A stretch of DNA of 64,000 bases, from assembly GCF_018326265.1 (NCBI RefSeq), contig NZ_AP023360.1:474501-538500 (forward strand), in the 5' to 3' direction. Numbering within the stretch: the first letter of the stretch is position 1; each line of letters begins with the position of its first letter. Shown here piece by piece: positions 44,256 to 52,579 of this stretch. Under the pieces are notes generated by a model. The model was not told the DNA's origin, made no database searches, and worked only from the letters and a program-made list of their open reading frames with translations. Origin of the DNA: Catellatospora sp. IY07-71. GTDB taxonomy: Bacteria; Actinomycetota; Actinomycetes; Mycobacteriales; Micromonosporaceae. The translations under genes were made by a program, and so were the position numbers.

Positions 44256-45212
44256 ATGCGGATCGTGGTGCTGGCAGGCGGCATCGGCGGGGCGCGCTTC
44301 CTGTCGGGGGTACGGGCACACGCCCGCGCCACCGGCGCCGAGGTGACCGCCGTCGTCAACGTGGGCGACGACGTGTGGATGCACGGGCTGCGCATCACCC
44401 CCGACCTGGACTCGGTCATGTACACGCTTGGCGGCGGCATCGACCCCGAGCGCGGCTGGGGCCGCGCGGGCGAGACCTGGACCGTCAAGGAGGAGCTGGC
44501 CAAGTACGGCGCCGAGCCCACCTGGTTCGGCCTCGGCGACCGCGACATCGCCACCCACCTGGTCCGCACCCGCATGCTCAACGCCGGCTACCCGCTCTCG
44601 GCGGTCGTCGCCGCGCTGTGCGACCGCTGGCAGCCCGGCATCACCCTGCTGCCCGCCACCGACGACCGGGTCGAGACCCACGTCGTCGTCACCGACGCCG
44701 ACGGCTCCCGCGCCATCCACTTCCAGGAATGGTGGGTACGCCACCGCGCCGCCCTGCCCGCCGAGCAGTTCCGCTTCGTCGGGGCCGACACCGCCAAACC
44801 CGCGGCCGGGGTGCTCGACGCGCTCGCCGCCGCCGACGTCGTGCTGCTCGCCCCGAGCAATCCCGTCGTGTCCATCGCGCCCGTGCTCGCCGTGTCCGCC
44901 CTGCGCGAAGCGCTCGTGTCCGGCACCGCGCCCGTCGTCGGCGTCTCCCCCATCATCGGCGGCAGCCCCGTCCGCGGCATGGCCGACAAGTGCCTCGCCG
45001 CGATCGACGTCCCGTGCACCGCCGAGGGCGTCGGCCGCCTCTACGGCGCGCGCGCCGCCGGTGGCGTACTCGACGCCTGGCTCGTTGACACCGGCGACGC
45101 CGCCGCCGACGTGCCCGGCGTACGCGTCGGCGCCGCGCCCCTGTGGATGACCGACGACGACGCCACCGCCGCCATGGTCCGCGCCGCGCTCGAACTGGGA
45201 GGAGCCGCATGA
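44256..45212 (+). CDS. cofD: 2-phospho-L-lactate transferase (CofD/FbiA)
   Basis: The 318-residue enzyme joins FO with the activated phosphoenolpyruvate/phospholactate donor to form (dehydro-)F420-0. It begins with [18 protein letters not shown], the nucleotide-binding loop of the family, and has [26 protein letters not shown] and [13 protein letters not shown]. The ATG at 44256 follows GGAGAGG. It ends overlapping cofE by four bases (ATGA). Confidence 0.96.
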   Translation: MRIVVLAGGIGGARFLSGVRAHARATGAEVTAVVNVGDDVWMHGLRITPDLDSVMYTLGGGIDPERGWGRAGETWTVKEELAKYGAEPTWFGLGDRDIATHLVRTRMLNAGYPLSAVVAALCDRWQPGITLLPATDDRVETHVVVTDADGSRAIHFQEWWVRHRAALPAEQFRFVGADTAKPAAGVLDALAAADVVLLAPSNPVVSIAPVLAVSALREALVSGTAPVVGVSPIIGGSPVRGMADKCLAAIDVPCTAEGVGRLYGARAAGGVLDAWLVDTGDAAADVPGVRVGAAPLWMTDDDATAAMVRAALELGGAA

Positions 45213-45973
45213 TCGACGGGTTCACCGTGCTCGCCGTCCGGGGCATCCCCGACGTGCAGCCCGGCGACGACCTCGCCAAGCTCATCGTCACCGCCGCCCC
45301 GTGGCTCGCCGACGGCGACATCCTCGTGGTCACCAGCAAGATCGTGTCCAAGGCCGAGGGCGCCCTGGCCGACGTGCCCCCCGGCGGCCCCGAACGCGAG
45401 GAGGCCCGCGAGCGCATCCTGCGGTCGCAGACCGCCCGCGCCGTCGCCACCCGCGGCCACACCCGCATCGTGCAGACCCACCACGGCTTCGTCATGGCCT
45501 CGGCGGGCATCGACAACTCCAACGTGGACCGCACCCAGCTCGTGCTGCTCCCCGAGGACCCCGACCGCTCCGCCCGCGCTCTGCGCCAAGCGCTGCGCGA
45601 CGAGTACGGCCTCGACGTCGCGATCATCGTCAGCGACACCATGGGCCGCCCGTGGCGCAACGGGCTCACCGACGTGGCCCTCGGCTGCGCGGGCATCGAA
45701 CCCCTGCGCGACCACCGCGGCGAGACCGACCCCCACGGCAACGAACTCCAGATCACCCAGATGGCCGTCGTCGACGAGCTGGCCGCCGCCGCCGAGCTGG
45801 TCAAGGGGAAGATCGACCGGGTGCCGGTGGCGGTCGTCCGCGGCCTGCTCACCGCCACCCGCGACAGCAACGGCGTCATCCCCACCCTGATCCGCGACGC
45901 CGAACACGACCTCTTCTCCCTCGGCACCGCCGAAGCCCGCGCCGAAGGCCGCCGCGAGGCGACCGGCACCTAG
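45209..45973 (+). CDS. cofE: Coenzyme F420:L-glutamate ligase (CofE)
   Basis: The 254-residue ligase adds glutamates to F420-0 with GTP. Motifs include VVTSKIVSKAEG, ASAGIDNSNV, VSDTMGRPWRNGLTDVALGCAGI. Mycobacterial FbiB carries an extra C-terminal nitroreductase-like domain that reduces dehydro-F420-0; this protein stops after the ligase domain, so that step must be done by another gene. ATG at 45209 has GGGAGGAG. CofC/FbiD, which makes the donor, is not in the window. Confidence 0.95.
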   Translation: MIDGFTVLAVRGIPDVQPGDDLAKLIVTAAPWLADGDILVVTSKIVSKAEGALADVPPGGPEREEARERILRSQTARAVATRGHTRIVQTHHGFVMASAGIDNSNVDRTQLVLLPEDPDRSARALRQALRDEYGLDVAIIVSDTMGRPWRNGLTDVALGCAGIEPLRDHRGETDPHGNELQITQMAVVDELAAAAELVKGKIDRVPVAVVRGLLTATRDSNGVIPTLIRDAEHDLFSLGTAEARAEGRREATGT

Positions 45974-46027
45974 CCCACCCACCCCACCCCGACCCCCACC
46001 GCAGCGCGCAGCGCCGCCGCCCCAGCC

Positions 46028-46092
46028 AAGATCACTGTTTCGTGTCCAAAAGTGCGGCTGGGCCGTAGGTTTTGACACGAGACCGCGATCAT
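46028..46092 (+). repeat. 65-bp palindromic element, copy A5
   Basis: It runs from AAGATCAC to GCGATCAT with inner arms TCGTGTCC and TGACACGA, 54 bp behind cofE and ahead of the secretion-like trio. The rest of the 278-bp gap holds a TTATCCACA sequence (46112-46120) and a possible -10. Confidence 0.85.
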
Positions 46093-46251
46093 CGGCGGGT
46101 GCGACGAGGGGTTATCCACAGGCGGTGGCGCTAGGGCTGCACTGAGTAGGGTCGATCCGTTACCCTGCCCGCAGGCGTCCTGTCCGGCCGGTGTGGACCA
46201 GCGGAGTGCCGGGCCGCCCCATTCATTGCGCGCTTCTTTGGGGAGGGAAGC

Positions 46252-46668
46252 ATGCCTGAACGACCCGTGCACGGCAGGCTCACCGTCGACCTGGCCGGCC
46301 TACGCGAGATCAGCGCCGATCTGCGTCGCGACACCGACGAGGACCTGCGCCCCGGCTTCGCGACCGCCCAACGGCAGATGCGGTATGGTGCCCGCTTCTG
46401 CCTCGCCCTCGACTGCGCCGAAGGCCGGGCCGCTCGCGCCTCGGTCAACGACGTGCTGGATCAGCACCGCAAGAACGCCGAGCACCAACTACGCGTCGCC
46501 GAAGGTCTGACGATCGCCCTGGAACGCATCGTCGAGAACTACACCGACGCGGATACCCGGGCTGCCGTCCGGCTGGGCGAAGTAGAGGCTGAGCTGAACA
46601 GAGCGCTCGCGCAGTTGACGCCGCCCGTGGTCAAGCAGGCCCCACCACCGCGCGGGATGCTGGCATGA
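46252..46668 (+). CDS. Small helical protein, possible type VII secretion substrate
   Basis: I do not recognise the family. The 138-residue protein is mostly helical and acidic/basic-rich. After its second long helix it has YTDAD (Tyr97-Asp101), which fits the YxxxD/E export signal of type VII substrates; the WxG turn is missing. It is led by GGAGGGAAGC, overlaps the next gene by four bases, and a mycosin protease gene closes the trio, so I infer an ESX-related role. Codon use is less GC-rich than in neighbours. Confidence 0.6.
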   Translation: MPERPVHGRLTVDLAGLREISADLRRDTDEDLRPGFATAQRQMRYGARFCLALDCAEGRAARASVNDVLDQHRKNAEHQLRVAEGLTIALERIVENYTDADTRAAVRLGEVEAELNRALAQLTPPVVKQAPPPRGMLA

Positions 46669-47912
46669 TCACCGGCCCTAAGGGAATGCTGCCCGCCGAA
46701 GGCGGCCCGATCGTCACTGGCGAATTCGCGCTGACTCAATGGCCCACGGAGGGCACGACGAACTGGACCGCGGTCGATCCACCGCGTGTCTGGGACATGC
46801 TCCGCCACGAAGATGACGAGCTCGGCTGGGAGCAGGTCCGAGGCCTGCGGGCGCTCGCCACGCTGTTGATGGCGAAGGCAGACAAGCTGAGCCGCCATCG
46901 CGACGCGCTCGCCCGGCTCTGGCCCGCGGAACAGAGCAAGGCAGCAGGCCTGGCGCTGCAGCGCATCGACGATCTCATCGGCAGCATGCGGGCGGACAGC
47001 GAGACCGCGATTCAGAACGCACTCGCGATCGACGGCATCATGACGGCCACGGCGAAGGCCAAACGCGAGGTACAGCGAGTCGTGGAAGCCTGGGAACTCA
47101 CGACGAACGACGGCGGACCGGAATGGTGGGATCGTGAAGCCACGCGGCTCAGCTACGTCACCGAGCAGACGATGACCGCCACCGAGCGCGCCATCCGTGA
47201 CCACCGCGCCCAGATAACGTTGCCGACACCCAGTGAGTCCTTCAAAGGCTCATGGAAGCCAGTCGCCGGTCCCGAGCCTGTCAAGGACCGCACCACGGCC
47301 AGCGGCACTGGCCGGCCGCCCTTTCCCCCGACCACAGTGGCGGTGCCCCCGAAGCCGGGGTATCCGCCCCTCGTCACCCCTCCGTCAGGCGCTGGCCCTG
47401 ACCTGCAAGGCATTACGCCACCTGTGCCTGCGGTCCCCGGCCAGCCAGTGTCCATGCTTCCCATCGCTCCCGGCAATCCGTATGCGCCCTATGGAGGCGC
47501 ATACGTGCTGCCCGGACCCGGAGTGGGGCCGAGTGGATACGTCGTGTCATTGCCGCCACCCGGCTCGAACGCCCCTGCGACAGTCTCCGGCGGGAATCGC
47601 GGCGGTTCTGGGGGCATGCCGGGAATGATGCCGATGCCTATAGGCGGCCCTGCTCAGGCAGCCTCCCGCGGTGAAGGTGGAGGCTATCGGCGCAGTGCGG
47701 ACACCAGGTGGCAGCTCGCCCACGGAGTCGCTCCGGTGATCTACCCGGATCAGCTGTCTGCGTCCCCAGCGCCGCCCGCTCCGACACCCGAGGAGACAGA
47801 AGCGCAGTTTCGTGATTGGTTCACACAGACAGCGATGCCCTGGCGCAACAGCGGCGAGCCCGATGCACCGGCTCCGATCGTCACCATCCGTAGAGGAGCT
47901 TCCCCGCAGTGA
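46665..47912 (+). CDS. PPE/EspB-like protein with Pro/Gly-rich tail
   Basis: No certain family. The N-terminal ~185 residues are helical (for example WDMLRHEDDELGWEQVRGLRALATLLMAKADKL), with a LWPAEQSKAA turn at Trp86 where PPE-like proteins have WxG. Residues 190-350 are disordered and rich in Pro and Gly (PPKPGYPPLVTPPSGAG). The design recalls EspB or PPE substrates of type VII secretion. The mycosin gene overlaps its end. It uses ATA, TTG and AT-ending codons that are rare around it, which suggests transfer from elsewhere. Confidence 0.6.
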   Translation: MITGPKGMLPAEGGPIVTGEFALTQWPTEGTTNWTAVDPPRVWDMLRHEDDELGWEQVRGLRALATLLMAKADKLSRHRDALARLWPAEQSKAAGLALQRIDDLIGSMRADSETAIQNALAIDGIMTATAKAKREVQRVVEAWELTTNDGGPEWWDREATRLSYVTEQTMTATERAIRDHRAQITLPTPSESFKGSWKPVAGPEPVKDRTTASGTGRPPFPPTTVAVPPKPGYPPLVTPPSGAGPDLQGITPPVPAVPGQPVSMLPIAPGNPYAPYGGAYVLPGPGVGPSGYVVSLPPPGSNAPATVSGGNRGGSGGMPGMMPMPIGGPAQAASRGEGGGYRRSADTRWQLAHGVAPVIYPDQLSASPAPPAPTPEETEAQFRDWFTQTAMPWRNSGEPDAPAPIVTIRRGASPQ

Positions 47913-48970
47913 CTCATGCTCTGAACGGCACACGGACCATCCTTACGGCGGCACTGACGCTCGTCCTGGCCACTGCTCCCCTACCGGGGCATGCTGCCGA
48001 TGAGGTGTCTGACGGGCAGTGGTTCCATAACTTTCTGCGCACGGATCAGGCACATGAGATCACCACTGGTAGTGGCGTGACCGTTGCGGTCATCGACTCC
48101 GGTGTCGACGGGACGCACCCAGACCTGCAGGGCTCAGTCCTTCCTGGAGTCGACCTCAGCTCAGAGGGCCCAGGAGATGGACATCGCGACGCCTCCGGTC
48201 ACGGCACCAGCATGGCCGGCTTGATCGCCGCCCATGGGAAGGTTCGTGGAATCGCACCAGACGCCAAGATCCTGCCTGTACGAGCCTTCACCACTGAGGG
48301 CTTCGGCGGTGTCACCAGGGAGAGCATTCTGTGGGCCGTCGAACACGGGGCAGACGTCATCTCGATCTCCGCAGGAGGAGATTCAGCTGATCCGGGTGTA
48401 CGGCGGGCAATCGACGAAGCGCTGAAGCGCGACGTGGTGGTCGTCGCAGCAGCAGGGAACAGGCCCGCGGACCAGCAAGTCATCTATCCGGCCGCTTTCC
48501 CGGGCGTGGTCGCCGTCGGCGCTGTGAATAAGGATGGAGTGCAGTCCAGCCTGTCCGTGACCGGCCCCGCCGTCGTCGTCGCCGCGCCCGGAGATGACAT
48601 CACAAGCACCGGATTGAAGCACCGCTGGTCGAACGGCAGTGGCACCTCCGGGGCAACCGCAATCGTCGCAGGTGCGGCCGCGTTGATCCGTGCACAATTT
48701 CCTGATCTCTCGGCGGTCGAGGTGGTTCGGCGGCTCACTTCGACCGCTGTCGACAAGGGCTACACAGGCAGGGATCCCCAATACGGGTTCGGAGTTCTGG
48801 ACCTGGTGGCGGCGCTGACAACGGATGTGCCGCCGCCAGCCTCTGCCACGCCGGGTGGTCCCACCGAACCGGGCTCAAGCAGCTCTCGGCCGCTCGAACT
48901 CGCCATCGGCGTGCTGGCTCTCACATTCTTGATGGTTCTCGGTGCGGTCAAATTACGGCGTAGGGGCTGA
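47909..48970 (+). CDS. mycP: Mycosin-type subtilisin-like serine protease
   Basis: The 353-residue S8 peptidase has a signal peptide (about 1-30), catalytic Asp63 (VIDSGVDG), His98 (SGHGTSMAG), oxyanion Asn184 (AAAGN) and Ser247 (GTSGATAIVAG). A Pro/Ser linker and one C-terminal membrane helix (about 325-347) with a basic tail anchor it. This is the layout of mycosins, which belong to type VII secretion systems and cleave substrates. No EccB, EccC, EccD or EccE gene is nearby. The GTG overlaps the previous stop. Confidence 0.88.
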   Translation: MTHALNGTRTILTAALTLVLATAPLPGHAADEVSDGQWFHNFLRTDQAHEITTGSGVTVAVIDSGVDGTHPDLQGSVLPGVDLSSEGPGDGHRDASGHGTSMAGLIAAHGKVRGIAPDAKILPVRAFTTEGFGGVTRESILWAVEHGADVISISAGGDSADPGVRRAIDEALKRDVVVVAAAGNRPADQQVIYPAAFPGVVAVGAVNKDGVQSSLSVTGPAVVVAAPGDDITSTGLKHRWSNGSGTSGATAIVAGAAALIRAQFPDLSAVEVVRRLTSTAVDKGYTGRDPQYGFGVLDLVAALTTDVPPPASATPGGPTEPGSSSSRPLELAIGVLALTFLMVLGAVKLRRRG

Positions 48971-49951
48971 GCGGCCGGCGAGCATCGCGTACCCCAGCTG
49001 CGTCAGCGTGTGGTGAACCGTGTTCCGGTCGCGCACGCTGTGCAGCAGTCCCGCATCACGCAGCACGGCCACGTGCTGGCTGGCGGCGGCCGGCGACACG
49101 TCGAGCCGCCGCGCCAGCTCACTGGTCGTACTCCCCTGCGCCACGAGCTCCAGCACCGCCGCCCGCGTACGCCCCAACAACGCCGACAGCGCCTCGCCCC
49201 CGCGCACGACCGCCGCCCGCGCCTCCTGATGTACGGAGTACACCAGCACCGGCGGCAGCTCCGGGTCGAACAGGGTCACCGGCTTGGTCGGCGTCTTGAA
49301 GTACGACGGCACCAGTTGCAGCCCCCGCCCCTCCAGATGCACCTCCCGATGGGACGGGTAGTCCGCCACCTCGAGCACGTTCCCGTCGAAGCGCACGGTC
49401 GGGTGCAGGCTGTTCAGCAGCCCCTCCGTACCAGAGTCGATCATGGTGCGAGCCCGGATCCCCCGGTCCGCGTCGACGGCTGTACGTACCCGGTCCCACA
49501 TCGGCGCGATGGCCGTCTCGTGATAGCGGCCGATCGCGGTGCCCAGTTCACCGATCGCACCCAGGTGACCGCTGCCGACGTCGTCGACCGGGGCGGGCAG
49601 TGACCCCTGCGCGTCGCCGAGCGCGTTGATCTCCTGCCGGAGCCGGTTCTTCGGCGTGGTCAGCACGGCGTCCAGCCCCGCGCCGATACCGCCGGACGCC
49701 TCGGGCGGGGTGAGGAAGTCGGGGAAGTAGCCGACCGGCGGGTTGAGCGCCAGCAGCAGGCCCACCTCGTCCCGCAGCGGGCCGCCCGGTTTCAGGCCGT
49801 TGACCATGCGCTGCTTCCAGCCGGCCAGCAGCGGATCGGTGCCGCGCATGCGGAGCAGGTGGATGCTGAGCGCGAGTTCCCACAACGGATCCGGCACTGA
49901 CGCGATCCGCGTACGGACCAGGTCGGCACCGGTGAAGTGGATGCGCAGCAT
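48953..49951 (-). CDS. ArsR-like winged-helix regulator (DUF5937 type)
   Basis: The 332-residue protein has a long N-terminal domain of unknown function (HFTGADLVRTRIASVPDPLWELALSIHLL) and a C-terminal ArsR-type helix-turn-helix, STTSELARRLDVSPAAASQHVAVLRDAGLLHSVRDRN (about 282-316), with a wing. The N-terminal part resembles the DUF5937 domain of many actinomycete ArsR relatives. No metal-binding cysteines are present. The ATG at 49951 has a GGAGAG site. Its last 18 bases overlap the mycosin gene, convergently. Confidence 0.85.
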   Translation of the reverse strand: MLRIHFTGADLVRTRIASVPDPLWELALSIHLLRMRGTDPLLAGWKQRMVNGLKPGGPLRDEVGLLLALNPPVGYFPDFLTPPEASGGIGAGLDAVLTTPKNRLRQEINALGDAQGSLPAPVDDVGSGHLGAIGELGTAIGRYHETAIAPMWDRVRTAVDADRGIRARTMIDSGTEGLLNSLHPTVRFDGNVLEVADYPSHREVHLEGRGLQLVPSYFKTPTKPVTLFDPELPPVLVYSVHQEARAAVVRGGEALSALLGRTRAAVLELVAQGSTTSELARRLDVSPAAASQHVAVLRDAGLLHSVRDRNTVHHTLTQLGYAMLAGRSAPTP

Positions 49952-50347
49952 GGACTCTCCGGATGAGGGGGTGCCGCTGACTCTACCGGCGGACGTGACC
50001 TGCGTCTTTAAGTCACCGCCGAATGTCGTGGACCCGTCACCGTTCGGTGGACGATCCTTGTCGGGCCTGGGGAGCCGGGACGGTACCACGCGGAGGGTGC
50101 CGGTCCCTGGACCGTACGGGGGCGTACGGGGCGATGCGGCAGCGGCTGGTCAGAGTGCCGGGGGGCGGTCTGACCGGCCGCTCCGTGCGTTCACACCCGA
50201 CCAGCCCGGCGCGCACTTTCGGGGAAAGTGCAGCCACCAGACGCCGAACGAGCGCACTTTCGGGGAAAGTGCAGCCACCAGGCACCAGAAGAGTGCACTT
50301 CCCCGAAACTGCACCCCGCACACCAGGCAGCCCCGCGCGAGGACGCG
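49952..50347. other. Intergenic region with tandem repeat
   Basis: These 396 bp hold the promoter of the ArsR-like gene (a possible -10 TAGAGT near 49980 on the minus strand) and, at 50211-50317, a 41-bp tandem repeat. I see no convincing gene in any frame. Confidence 0.6.
50211..50317. repeat. 41-bp tandem repeat with hairpin core
   Basis: Two nearly identical 41-bp units (50211-50251, 50252-50292) start with GCGCACTTTCGGGGAAAGTGC, itself an 8-bp hairpin. A third, decayed unit (50293-50317) is partly inverted (CACTTCCCCGAAACTGC). It lies behind the leftward gene at 50348 and may end its transcript. Confidence 0.85.
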
Positions 50348-51376
50348 TCAGTTGGTGAGCCAGAGGGCGATGCGGTGGTCTTCGTCGGCGACGTAGAGCG
50401 GGGTGCCGTCGCGTTCCGACACGCCCTCGATGTGGTGCAGTGGCGCGAGGTCGGCGACCGGCTCCGGCGCGATCAGACCCGGGCCGCCCGCGTCGGGCAG
50501 CCGGAACCGCAGGTGGCGGCAGGTGGCGTGCCGGGCGTGCGGGTGGTGCTCCAGCAGGATCGACCCCTTGTCGAGCGCGTCGATCGACCCGACGACCACG
50601 TCGAAGCTCCCGTCGGCACGCGCCGCCAGCGCCCGCACTCCCAGCGGCCCCGCCCCGGCACCGGTCAGCGCGTACACCCCGGCGACCCCGAGCGAGCCGC
50701 CGCTGAACAGCCCCGGCAGCCCGGTCAGCTCGACGAGGATCGGCTCCCCGGCGGCGGTCACCGGCCAGCGCAGCCCCGCGAGCAGCGTGCCGCGAGCGGT
50801 GAACGCGGCGCCCTCGATGTTGATCGGGTGGTCACCGGGGGCGAGCTGCGCGACCCACCCCTTGCCCTTGGCCGTGCCCCGCCGCTGCGCCGCCCCGACG
50901 AAGCCGTCGTGTACGGCGAACGCGACCCGCTCCGGCGCCGCCGGGTGCCCGGTGACGGCGAGCGCGGCGAGCGCGTCGTTCACGGCCCGGTGCAGCGCGA
51001 ACCGGTGCCGCACGATCTCCAGGCGTGGGTTGGCGGACTCGCGGAAGCGGGCCACGAAGGCCCGTTTCGGCTGTAGCGGACCGGCCTTGGAGCCGAAGTG
51101 CGAGCCGAGCACGTACACCCAGCCGTCGTGGTGGGCCAGGGCCTCGGCGTCCTCGGTGCGCCCGGCGTGCGCACCGGCCTCGGCTTTGACGTGTTCGGCG
51201 CGCCATTGCCCGTCGGCGTGCTCGACGAGCAGCGCCAGGCACTCCTCGACCGGTCCCTCGTCGAGCACGGTCCAGTAGGCCCGGCGCGCGCCGAGTTCCC
51301 GCAGCAGCGCCTCGTCGTGTACGGGCAGCAGGTCGCTTGCTTCGTTGCCGGCCGCGGTCAGCTCCACCAATCGCAT
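50348..51376 (-). CDS. Conserved hypothetical protein, propeller-like
   Basis: I cannot name the family with certainty. The 342-residue soluble protein has no signal peptide or membrane helix. Repeating strand motifs (AHHDGWVYVLGSHFGSKAG, INIEGAAFTARGTLLAGLRWP, HHIEGVSERDGTPLYVADED) suggest a beta-propeller, similar to DUF3616/SMP-30-like proteins that may bind metal or hydrolyse lactones. It is 10 bp before the manC stop on the same strand as manC. The ATG at 51376 is the only sensible start. Confidence 0.75.
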   Translation of the reverse strand: MRLVELTAAGNEASDLLPVHDEALLRELGARRAYWTVLDEGPVEECLALLVEHADGQWRAEHVKAEAGAHAGRTEDAEALAHHDGWVYVLGSHFGSKAGPLQPKRAFVARFRESANPRLEIVRHRFALHRAVNDALAALAVTGHPAAPERVAFAVHDGFVGAAQRRGTAKGKGWVAQLAPGDHPINIEGAAFTARGTLLAGLRWPVTAAGEPILVELTGLPGLFSGGSLGVAGVYALTGAGAGPLGVRALAARADGSFDVVVGSIDALDKGSILLEHHPHARHATCRHLRFRLPDAGGPGLIAPEPVADLAPLHHIEGVSERDGTPLYVADEDHRIALWLTN

Positions 51377-51386
51377 GACTGGCAGA

Positions 51387-52487
51387 TTAGATGCGGCTGT
51401 CGCCCCGCTCCTTGAGCTCGTCGACGAGCTTCTTGACGTCCTGGGCCCGGTGGCGCGGGCAGACCAGCACCGCGTCGGGGGTGTCCACCACGATCACGTC
51501 GCGCATGCCGAGCGCGGCGACCAGGCGGCCCGACTGGGGCACCAGCACCGTGCCGGCGCAGTCGTGCAGCAGCACCTCGGGCTTGCCGCCGTCGAGGGTG
51601 GCGCTGTCGCCGACCACGACGTTGCCGTCCTCGTCACCGGGCAGCACGTCGCCGAGGGTGTGGAAGTCGCCGACGTCGTTCCAGCCGAAGTCGCCGGGCA
51701 CCGTGGCGACGAGGCCGGCGGCGGCCGCGCCCTCCATCACCGCGTAGTCGACGGAGATCTTGGGCAGGGTCGGCCAGATCTCGCCGAGCACCCGGTCGCG
51801 GTCGTCGCCGTCCCAGGCGGCGGCGATCCGGATCAGGCCCGCGTGCAGCTCGGGCTGCTGGCGGGCCAGCTCACGGAGGAAGACGTCGACCCGCCACACG
51901 AACATGCTGGCGTTCCACAGGTAGCGGCCGGACTGCACGTACTCGGTCGCCACGTCGAGCGACGGCTTCTCCTTGAACTCGTCGACGGTGCGGATCGGGC
52001 CGTCGACGACGGCGCCGCACTGCAGGTAGCCGTACCCGGTCTCGGGGTGGGTGGGCGTGATGCCGACGGTCATCAGCAGGCCGCGGCGGGCGCCGGCCTC
52101 GGCGTCGCGCAGCACCTCGGTGAAGCGCCCGCCGTCACGCACCAGGTGGTCGGCGGCGAACGAGCCCATCACGGCCTCCGGGTCGCGCTGCGCGATGACG
52201 GCGGCGGCCAGACCGATCGCGGCGCAGGAGTCGCGCGGGCTCGGCTCGATCAGGATGTTGGACTCGGGCAGGTCGGGCAGCTGCCGGGCGATGGCGGCCG
52301 CGTGGGCCGTGCCCGTCACCACGTACGTGTCGGCGAGCGCGGCCACGGGCGCGAGCCGGGCGACGGTCGCCTGGATGAGCGTGTCCGCGGTCCCGGTCAG
52401 CGGGTGCAGGAACTTGGGGTTCGTGGCGCGCGACAGCGGCCAGAGACGGGTTCCACTTCCACCTGCGGGAATGACGGCGTGCAGCAT
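51387..52487 (-). CDS. manC: Mannose-1-phosphate guanylyltransferase
   Basis: The 366-residue nucleotidyltransferase makes GDP-mannose from mannose 1-phosphate and GTP. Signatures are HAVIPAGGSGTRLWPLSRATNPKFL (GTP loop), SFAADHLVRDG, FKEKPSL (mannose 1-phosphate binding), YLWNASMFVW and PGDFGWNDVGDF. The ATG at 52487 precedes the conserved start directly. The isomerase domain found in bifunctional ManC is absent; ManA (16709) provides it. It corresponds to Rv3264c. Confidence 0.95.
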   Translation of the reverse strand: MLHAVIPAGGSGTRLWPLSRATNPKFLHPLTGTADTLIQATVARLAPVAALADTYVVTGTAHAAAIARQLPDLPESNILIEPSPRDSCAAIGLAAAVIAQRDPEAVMGSFAADHLVRDGGRFTEVLRDAEAGARRGLLMTVGITPTHPETGYGYLQCGAVVDGPIRTVDEFKEKPSLDVATEYVQSGRYLWNASMFVWRVDVFLRELARQQPELHAGLIRIAAAWDGDDRDRVLGEIWPTLPKISVDYAVMEGAAAAGLVATVPGDFGWNDVGDFHTLGDVLPGDEDGNVVVGDSATLDGGKPEVLLHDCAGTVLVPQSGRLVAALGMRDVIVVDTPDAVLVCPRHRAQDVKKLVDELKERGDSRI

Positions 52488-52579
52488 CCGACCATCATGC
52501 CTGACAGATGCGACCTCCCCGTGCACCCCGCCCGTGACACAAGCCGCATTCGCCTGCTAGGGGCGGGGTGCGCGGAAGA

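Noticed and set aside
48953-48970. Frameshift or truncation where the mycosin and ArsR-like genes overlap
   Set aside because: Both proteins end naturally; the 18-bp overlap is a simple convergent tail-to-tail overlap.
50211-50317. CRISPR array
   Set aside because: The units are contiguous 41-bp tandem repeats without unique spacers, only two and a half copies, and no cas gene is near.
50023-50358. A 111-codon plus-strand gene in the gap before the unknown protein
   Set aside because: It runs through the tandem repeat, has no ribosome site and its translation is low-complexity Arg/Gly/Thr.
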